NCBI GenBank assembly: GCA_903822115.1
Contig: CAIJNU010000055.1
Coordinates: forward strand, 1 to 17,992
Source of the DNA: an uncultured Candidatus Peregrinibacteria bacterium
Lineage (GTDB): Bacteria; Patescibacteriota; Gracilibacteria; Peribacterales; Peribacteraceae
Direction of reading: 5' to 3'
Length of the DNA stretch: 17,992 nucleotides
Both the position numbers and the translations under genes were made by a program. Positions 14,151 to 17,992 of this stretch are shown here, piece after piece; the stretch's first letter is position 1; each line of letters starts with the position of its first letter. Below the pieces are notes generated by a model. The model did not search any database, had not been told where the DNA came from, and saw only the letters and a list, made by a program, of their open reading frames with translations.

Positions 14151-14539
14151 GTCTGACGCTCCCTCCACTCCTCTACTCTCTGTTCCGCATTCCGAATCGC
14201 CTCGGCTAGGCTCGGACGTTCGACTTGGTATTCTGCCCTTGGAGAAAACTCCTCCTTGCGCTTCCTTTCCAGGTACTTCAGCGCGAGCCCACCGTCCTTC
14301 TCGATCTCCCGCAGCACCGTCTGCCGCGCTACCATCGTGGCGTACATCCTTGCCCGTTCCATTTCGTCCGAGAACCCCTCATCGTCCTTCACCCGGCGGT
14401 AGTACGTGTCCCGTGAGATTTTGGCATACGTGCACGCTTCGTCTACCGTCACGTCGAGCTTGAAGGCCTCGGTCAGTTTTGCGACGACCGACGGAGTGAT
14501 TACGGAGGGACGTCCGCCTCTATTCTTCGTCTCCTGCAT
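14147..14539 (-). CDS. Helix-turn-helix protein, terminase small subunit-like
   Basis: 130 residues. The N-terminal half is NRGGRPSVITPSVVAKLTEA then FKLDVTVDEACTYAKISRDT and YYRRVKDDEGF, the HTH pattern of phage terminase small subunits and related homeodomain-like DNA-binding proteins. Helical remainder: DEMERARMYATMVARQTVLREI, LALKYLERKRKEEFSPRAEY, ending in a charged coil. In phages this protein recognises the packaging site; no large terminase, portal or capsid gene is visible here, so it may be a remnant or a regulator, or the element may borrow a helper's packaging machinery. The start ATG 14539 has TACAAT exactly 6 nt upstream. It overlaps the SLH gene stop tail to tail by 4 bp. Confidence 0.7.
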   Translation of the reverse strand: MQETKNRGGRPSVITPSVVAKLTEAFKLDVTVDEACTYAKISRDTYYRRVKDDEGFSDEMERARMYATMVARQTVLREIEKDGGLALKYLERKRKEEFSPRAEYQVERPSLAEAIRNAEQRVEEWRERQT

Positions 14540-14545
14540 GCTTCC

Positions 14546-14551
14546 ATTGTA
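14546..14551 (-). promoter_or_regulatory. -10 element of terminase-small-like gene, predicted leaderless
   Basis: TACAAT (5 of 6 to consensus) on the minus strand, exactly 6 nt before the ATG at 14539. It shows that an element gene follows the same leaderless rule as the chromosomal genes. Confidence 0.55.
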
Positions 14552-14606
14552 TGAATTCCACGAAGAATGGGAAGGAAGCGGAGTTCAGCGTGGAATTGCA
14601 GTGAAC

Positions 14607-14638
14607 AAGACCCGAACCGTCAGCGGTTCGGTCTTTTT
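14607..14638 (+). terminator. Rho-independent terminator
   Basis: CCGAACCG (14612-14619) pairs with CGGTTCGG (14624-14631) around a TCAG loop. The stem is extended by AAGA/TCTT with one bulged C and is followed by a run of T. It would end rightward transcription, for example read-through from the SLH gene. The 282-bp gap 14540-14821 contains nothing else I can name apart from a TATCAT hexamer at 14793-14798 that may drive the RNase H gene. Confidence 0.7.
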
Positions 14639-14821
14639 GGATTTCCGTTCCTCTGTATTAAATGGAGGACTGCAATTGTTTTTTTTGATGTCCTCGTTAC
14701 ATGGTTTTTGCTCTGAGAATGGGGAAGATTCAATAGATCTAGACTTTTCACAGTCTGCCGCTCAAAGAAGCAACAACCGCCGTGAGAATGTGTATCATGT
14801 CCGTCCTGTCATTCCTCAGAA

Positions 14822-15025
14822 ATGATCACTCAGCATATCTTGAGTTCAGGCATAACCGAAGACACCAACGAATCGCCTGTTCTGAAACAGGTGACCATTT
14901 TCACAGATGGGGCTGCTATTCCAAACCCCGGAGCAGGAGGCTATGGCGTTGTTTTGCGCCTTGAGCACACCGCAAGGAACTATCTGGCGGCTTTCAGCGA
15001 ACGACGAACAACCGGATGGAGCTAA
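14822..15025 (+). pseudogene. Ribonuclease HI, N-terminal fragment before frameshift
   Basis: 67 codons. The first part of an RNase HI domain is plain: [23 protein letters not shown], with the first catalytic Asp in FTDG. The frame then goes wrong at [14 protein letters not shown] and stops. In the frame of the next entry, the same DNA from 14968 reads [20 protein letters not shown], the canonical continuation. The break is explained by a duplicated CA dinucleotide (CACAC at 14966-14970): removing two bases joins L-E-H directly to R-K-E-L. So this is one gene split by a +2 insertion, either a real mutation or a sequence error. No start with Shine-Dalgarno; TATCAT at 14793-14798 is a possible -10. 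Confidence 0.85.
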
Positions 15026-15660
15026 TGGCAGTCATCGTCGCCTTGGAGACGCTGAAAGAGCGGTGCAAGGTCACCTTGCATAGTGATTCCCAGTACATAG
15101 TGAATGCCATTACGTCAGGTTCCGTCTTCCGGTGGAGGAAGAATGGTTGGACATTCAAGCCGGGTGGAACTATACGGCCGAAGAACCCTGACCTATGGGA
15201 ACGCTTGCTGGCTGCCTACGAGAAGCACGAAGTCAAAATGATCTGGGTGAAAGGACACGCTGGACTCATCGATAACGAACGCTGCGATGCATTGGCGATG
15301 GCGGCATGTAGGATGAATGATTTGTCGAACGACCCAGGCTACATGGACGAGCCAGCCTCGGCCGCGGGAACGAACAAGGTGAAGTACGTCGCCGTACTTC
15401 GAAAGGGATTGGCGGAAGCCATTCCAAAGGGGAATCGCAAGATTACTGCCGAAGGGCAGTCTTGCCGACACTGTGGCACATCCGTCGTTAAGCGGGTTAC
15501 CCGCCGAAGGAAACTCAATGAAGGCCAGACGTATTACTATGCATGGCACTTGTATTGCCCAACCTGCAAGGTTATATACCACACGGAAGAGGCCAAGCGA
15601 CATGTCGACAGGGGTGATGGGGGTAGAAGAGACGGACAGCAGCCAATCCTGTTGAAGTGA
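15016..15660 (+). CDS. Ribonuclease HI C-terminal part with zinc-ribbon domain (frameshifted gene)
   Basis: 214 codons from ATG 15016; the true reading frame begins upstream at 14968 after the 2-bp duplication. RNase HI cleaves RNA in RNA-DNA hybrids, for instance replication primers. Seen: the second catalytic Glu in [18 protein letters not shown] with the third acidic residue, the WRKNGWTF handle region, and [17 protein letters not shown] with the His loop and last Asp. A linker (about 110-150) leads to a C-terminal zinc ribbon: [12 protein letters not shown] (CxxC) and [19 protein letters not shown] (CxxC). If translation began at 15016 the product would lack the first catalytic Asp and be inactive. 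Fits a replication role beside the element's primase and helicase. Confidence 0.88.
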   Translation: MELMAVIVALETLKERCKVTLHSDSQYIVNAITSGSVFRWRKNGWTFKPGGTIRPKNPDLWERLLAAYEKHEVKMIWVKGHAGLIDNERCDALAMAACRMNDLSNDPGYMDEPASAAGTNKVKYVAVLRKGLAEAIPKGNRKITAEGQSCRHCGTSVVKRVTRRRKLNEGQTYYYAWHLYCPTCKVIYHTEEAKRHVDRGDGGRRDGQQPILLK

Positions 15661-16010
15661 GGTTAGTAAAAAATTTTCGAAGCCCATCACACATTATTTA
15701 TGCACGGGTTGAAAGGAGGTCATACCCCTTCCCGATTCGGAAATCCTGACGGAGCGCATCTAGGAGATAACAATCCTTATTCCCGAGAGCGCTGAGGCTC
15801 TCGCAGTACGTTCGTATGATCGTTAACGGGAGGGCTGCGAATCCCGACGGAGGACTTGGTGAGGAAGGTGGAGAGGGTTAGGCCGGAGCAGACGATCCTT
15901 CTAAACATAGCGTCAGATTGTCTTTGTGCTCGAAGCAAATCTGACCCTGTGCAATCTCGACGAGATGGCGTAACCTACCATCATCATTAGTATTTCATTC
16001 AGTCATTATT
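15661..16010. other. 350-bp non-coding region with several hairpins and a direct repeat
   Basis: No convincing gene. Seen: hairpin CGAGAGC/GCTCTCG (15784-15790 with 15797-15803, 6-nt loop); hairpin CGGGA/TCCCG (15827-15831 with 15842-15846); hairpin GTCAGATT/AATCTGAC (15912-15919 with 15938-15945); palindrome ATCTCG-A-CGAGAT (15954-15966). A 13-bp imperfect direct repeat AATCCyGACGGAG lies at 15742-15754 and 15840-15852. A strong AAAGGAGG stands near 15713 without a start codon after it. The region could be a structured RNA, an origin/attachment region, or the recombinase leader. I cannot match it to a known RNA family. Confidence 0.5.
15988..15993 (+). promoter_or_regulatory. Possible -10 element of recombinase gene
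   Basis: TAGTAT, 17 nt before the ATG at 16011, giving a short AT-rich leader. No clear -35 hexamer. The 13-bp palindrome at 15954-15966 ends 21 bp upstream and could bind the recombinase or a repressor. Confidence 0.35.
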
Positions 16011-17702
16011 ATGGATAACACAATCTCAAAGTCCACCTTATCCACTACAGGAAAGCGCATCCGCGTTGCTTTCTACATGCGTGTTTCAACACAGGAACAG
16101 GAATTAGAGGGCTATAGCCCCGAGTTTCAATTAGAGCAGTTACATGAGCATGTGAAGCGCAAGGATTACAAGGGCTGGGTAACGAAGCCTGAGTGGCACT
16201 TCTTCGACGCGAAGTCTGGTGGCGATACCATCCATCGCCCAAAGCTACAAGAGCTCATGGAGCTAGTCCGGAAGAAGGAAGTGGATTTGGTGCTCGTCTG
16301 GAAGATCGACCGCATGTCGCGTAAGCTCTCCGATCTCTTGGAACTCTTTGAGGAGATGGACAAGTACGGCGTGGGGTTCGCGTCGGTGAAGGAGGACTTG
16401 GACTTCACGGGAGCCATCGGCAAGCTCATTTTCCAAATCTTCGGTGCGCTCGCGGAGTTTGAGCGTGAGAACATCAAGATGCGGACAGAGGAGGGAAGGA
16501 AAGCATCCGCGAAGATGGGGAACTACATCGGCGGATCGATTCCCTACGGGTACCGTCGTATCCCGAACCCCGGCGGAAAGGGTACGAGGATCGCGGTAGC
16601 GCCGGAGGAGGCCGAGATCGTGAAGAAGATTTTCGCGTGGTTCATGCACGAGGATAGGACATACACCTGGATCGCAACGGAGCTAACCCGATTGGGTGTT
16701 CGCAAAGGAGAGGCGGCGCAAGAACGAACGAAGGGAGCCCGGTGGTACGACACTACCATCCGCAAAATGCTATCAACCGAGGAGTACAGGGGCATCTACG
16801 TCACGAACCGTTTTCGCATGATTTCTACGAGTCCGCAACGGTACGAGGAACGCCCGAGAGAGGAGTGGATTTCAACGCCCGTCGATTCTATTATTGACAG
16901 CGCCCTCTACTACATGACCCAAGAGAGAATCTTGACGGCGCAGAGCAGGCATAGCACGCGCGGAGGTGGGAAGGAGCTTTACATGCTCCGTGGCAAGCTC
17001 GTGGACGTACAGACGGGCAGGAAGTTCGTTGGCTACCTCGCCTCGAAGGGGACGAAGAACTACCGCCGCAAGCAATTCAATCACGAGGGGCTGCACTATC
17101 CCAGTATGAGCGTCGCCGCCAAACCGGTAGAGGATTTTGTGTGGCGCTACATCGAGAAGGCGATCCTCCAACCCGAAGAGTTCTTGCGCATTCATAAGCA
17201 AAACTTCAAGTTGAAGCAAAAGAAGGAGAAGATGATCGAGGAGCTGCGGTTCTACGAGGACGCGCTCTCTAATGCCAACGGGCGGATCGACAAGGTGCAA
17301 AATGACTTTTACAATGGTGGCATCAGCGAGGTGGAACGGAATGAGCGAGTGGCGAAGTACAAAGATGAGCGGGACGCGGCGTTTGCAAAGAAGGCCAAGG
17401 TTGAGGCGAACCTAACAAAGCTGGCCAAGTACGACATCGCCTGCGAACACCTGCGGCACTTCTCCGAGAAGTTCAAGGGCGAGGTGAAGGATTACACCTA
17501 CGAGAAGAAGCAGAAGCTCGTTGATATGCTCGTGGATGCCGTGGAGATTATCGAGATCGGCAGCAAGCGCGTTGCCAATGCTTCTTTCCGTTTCGATCCG
17601 AAGGAAGTATCCGCCTCCATTCCGGGGGTCAAACCTGTTGTTGGCAAACATGAGCCAAAAAGTCCCCATAATGATCCGGGGATCAATGGAGGTGGTGGGT
17701 GA
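16011..17702 (+). CDS. Large serine recombinase (site-specific integrase)
   Basis: 563 residues; cuts and rejoins DNA at att sites through a serine-DNA link. Domain order: resolvase catalytic domain (about 17-165) with nucleophile Ser26 in FYMRVSTQEQ, WKIDRMSRKLSDL and FGALAEFERENIKMRTEEG leading to the long E helix; recombinase domain (about 170-285) from GGSIPYGYRRIPNP to TEEYRGIYVTN; a region at the place of the zinc beta-ribbon (about 320-370); a coiled coil (about 390-475, KQKKEKMIEELRFYEDAL); and a C-terminal part. Oddities: the zinc-ribbon region (MLRGKLVDVQTGRKFVGYLA) lacks the usual four cysteines. The last residues (about NDPGINGGGG) are encoded by the terminator and 3' end of the opposite-strand tRNA-Val. 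It probably integrated the element. Confidence 0.93.
   Translation: MDNTISKSTLSTTGKRIRVAFYMRVSTQEQELEGYSPEFQLEQLHEHVKRKDYKGWVTKPEWHFFDAKSGGDTIHRPKLQELMELVRKKEVDLVLVWKIDRMSRKLSDLLELFEEMDKYGVGFASVKEDLDFTGAIGKLIFQIFGALAEFERENIKMRTEEGRKASAKMGNYIGGSIPYGYRRIPNPGGKGTRIAVAPEEAEIVKKIFAWFMHEDRTYTWIATELTRLGVRKGEAAQERTKGARWYDTTIRKMLSTEEYRGIYVTNRFRMISTSPQRYEERPREEWISTPVDSIIDSALYYMTQERILTAQSRHSTRGGGKELYMLRGKLVDVQTGRKFVGYLASKGTKNYRRKQFNHEGLHYPSMSVAAKPVEDFVWRYIEKAILQPEEFLRIHKQNFKLKQKKEKMIEELRFYEDALSNANGRIDKVQNDFYNGGISEVERNERVAKYKDERDAAFAKKAKVEANLTKLAKYDIACEHLRHFSEKFKGEVKDYTYEKKQKLVDMLVDAVEIIEIGSKRVANASFRFDPKEVSASIPGVKPVVGKHEPKSPHNDPGINGGGG
17657..17682 (-). terminator. Terminator of tRNA-Val, inside the recombinase coding sequence
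   Basis: On the minus strand TCCCC (17682-17678) pairs with GGGGA (17667-17663) around a 10-nt loop, then C and five T (17661-17657). It lies 10 bp after the tRNA 3' end, the right place for a tRNA terminator. The same bases encode the tail of the recombinase. TGATCC-GG-GGATCA (17672-17685) is also a perfect 6-bp-arm palindrome around GG. Confidence 0.55.
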
Positions 17703-17770
17703 TACAGGAGTCGAACCTGTGACCTTCTGGGTGTAAACCAGACGCTCTAGACCAACTGAGCTAATCACCC
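17693..17770 (-). tRNA. tRNA-Val (anticodon UAC), CCA encoded
   Basis: Folds as a complete cloverleaf: acceptor GGGTGAT/ATCACCC, D arm in TAGCTCAGTTGGTCTAGAGC, anticodon stem TCTGG/CCAGA with loop TTTACAC giving anticodon TAC (valine GUA and others), T arm ACAGG-TTCGACT-CCTGT, discriminator A and genome-encoded CCA (17695-17693). Its 3' end overlaps the last codons of the recombinase on the other strand. A -10-like GATAAT lies exactly 6 nt upstream of the mature 5' end. Confidence 0.96.
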
Positions 17771-17799
17771 GCTACGATTATCATAGCTGAATTTTAAAA
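17721..17799 (-). repeat. 79-bp direct repeat, copy 1 (tRNA 5' half plus promoter)
   Basis: Identical to 17914-17992 at an offset of 193 bp. It covers tRNA nucleotides 1-50 (acceptor 5' strand, D arm, anticodon arm, variable loop) and 29 bp of upstream promoter DNA. The second copy runs to the last base of the window, so the repeat may be longer. Confidence 0.95.
17777..17782 (-). promoter_or_regulatory. -10 element of tRNA-Val
   Basis: GATAAT on the minus strand, 6 nt before the mature 5' base of the tRNA. Initiation at the usual distance would start the transcript at tRNA position 1 with no 5' leader. The hexamer and its flank are duplicated at 17970-17975. Confidence 0.5.
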
Positions 17800-17848
17800 T
17801 AAATTGTCGCGAAGCGCGGGTCTCGCGGGTTCCCGCGCTGGAGCGACA
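17793..17848 (-). terminator. Strong hairpin with T-rich tail upstream of tRNA-Val
   Basis: Two-tier stem of 6 and 8 bp (17805-17810 with 17843-17848; 17813-17820 with 17832-17839) separated by a 2x3 internal loop. On the minus strand it is followed by ATTTATTTT. It would stop transcription coming from the right before the tRNA promoter. Confidence 0.5.
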
Positions 17849-17963
17849 CCGCCGAGGGAAAGGATGGTCCGTGGAAGGAAAACCGTAGGTTTGCCTTCCA
17901 CGCATAAACCTCAGACCTTCTGGGTGTAAACCAGACGCTCTAGACCAACTGAGCTAATCACCC
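17800..17963 (-). ncRNA. Candidate RNA: tRNA-Val 5' half joined to two hairpins
   Basis: Read on the minus strand from the duplicated promoter, a transcript would start with the 50-nt tRNA 5' half. It would then contain hairpin B (17901-17871: GTGGAAGG/CCTTCCAC and AAACC/GGTTT, 3-nt loop), then hairpin A (17848-17805: TGTCGC/GCGACA and AGCGCGGG/CCCGCGCT), ending in a T-rich tract: about 165 nt. Only the structure and signals are seen; expression is inferred. It could equally be a spacer with an ordinary terminator. Confidence 0.35.
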
Positions 17964-17992
17964 GCTACGATTATCATAGCTGAATTTTAAAA
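17914..17992 (-). repeat. 79-bp direct repeat, copy 2 (truncated tRNA-Val)
   Basis: A tRNA-Val 5' half (17914-17963) with the same promoter-like flank, lacking the T arm and acceptor 3' strand. Left of 17914 the match is lost after two differing bases. It may be an attachment-site scar, a tandem duplication, or an assembly effect at a contig end. Confidence 0.9.

Larger units (their letters stand above)
10072..17692. mobile_element. Integrated element with primase-helicase module and serine recombinase
   Basis: From about 10072 to the end of the recombinase the genes are of mobile-element type: primase, helicase, DUF5659-like, XRE repressor, terminase-small-like, RNase H and large serine recombinase, with a secreted SLH protein as cargo. 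Core genes lie to the left and a tRNA gene to the right. The exact ends are not visible: I found no convincing matching att sequences between 9948-10071 and the tRNA region. The right end is probably inside or at the 3' end of the recombinase gene, because its last codons overlap the terminator and 3' end of tRNA-Val. About 7.6 kb. Whether it is a phage remnant, plasmid-like integrative element or phage satellite is open; no capsid, portal or large terminase is present. Confidence 0.75.

Noticed and set aside
15713..15722. Strong AAAGGAGG ribosome-binding-like sequence
   Set aside because: No ATG, GTG or TTG at a usable distance opens a frame of useful length. Kept only as a feature of the non-coding region.
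15816..15881. 21-codon ORF starting ATG in the non-coding region
   Set aside because: Very short, glycine-rich, no upstream signals at the usual 6-nt spacing, and it overlaps a hairpin.
15661..16010. RNase P RNA, 6S RNA or SRP RNA
   Set aside because: The conserved cores of these RNAs are not seen.
17805..17901. Hairpins read as CRISPR-like or tmRNA-like
   Set aside because: The two hairpins differ in sequence, there are no spaced repeats, and no tmRNA features (alanine acceptor, tag ORF) are present.

Overview
The window looks like a piece of a small, gene-dense bacterial chromosome with a mobile element inserted on its right side. TGA and TAG are used as ordinary stops, genes abut or overlap by 1-4 bp, and almost no start codon has a Shine-Dalgarno sequence. 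A KhpA gene is followed by the small two-helix membrane protein that is common in Candidate Phyla Radiation (Patescibacteria) genomes. A CPR bacterium that does not recode TGA is the best guess. A Peribacteria-like lineage would fit the moderate GC by eye, but this is inference and not proven by the sequence.

Region 1 (1-9947) is the core chromosome. It holds the C-terminal half of MraY, GAPDH, class I fructose-1,6-bisphosphatase, a coupled pair of unknown genes (a four-helix membrane protein and a charged protein), a GT4 glycosyltransferase, NAD kinase, PurA, PrmC, a second GT4, a DciA/DUF721-like protein, ribosomal protein S16, KhpA and a VirB2/TrbC-like membrane protein. GAPDH, FBPase and NAD kinase together suggest gluconeogenic, NADP-linked carbon flow. 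A striking feature is a -10-like hexamer placed exactly 6 nt before the start codon of at least five genes here (gap, fbp, nadK, purA, dciA; probably prmC), which predicts leaderless mRNAs. The same spacing recurs at one gene inside the element and at the tRNA gene.

Region 2 (about 10072-17692) is a mobile element. Leftward genes form a replication operon: DUF5659-like protein, PrimPol-type primase, RepA-like helicase with a PriCT-1 domain, and a small basic protein. An XRE repressor with repeated operator half-sites lies between this operon and a rightward cargo gene for a secreted protein with two cysteine-rich modules and three SLH domains. Then come a terminase-small-like DNA-binding protein (leftward), an RNase HI with a zinc ribbon broken by a 2-bp duplication, a 350-bp structured non-coding stretch, and a large serine recombinase reading rightward.

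Region 3 (about 17657-17992) is the junction. The last codons of the recombinase overlap the terminator and the 3' end of a tRNA-Val(UAC) gene on the opposite strand. The 5' half of this tRNA plus its promoter is repeated 193 bp further on. In between lie two strong hairpins, so the second copy could be transcribed as a tRNA-half/hairpin RNA. The window stops inside the repeat.
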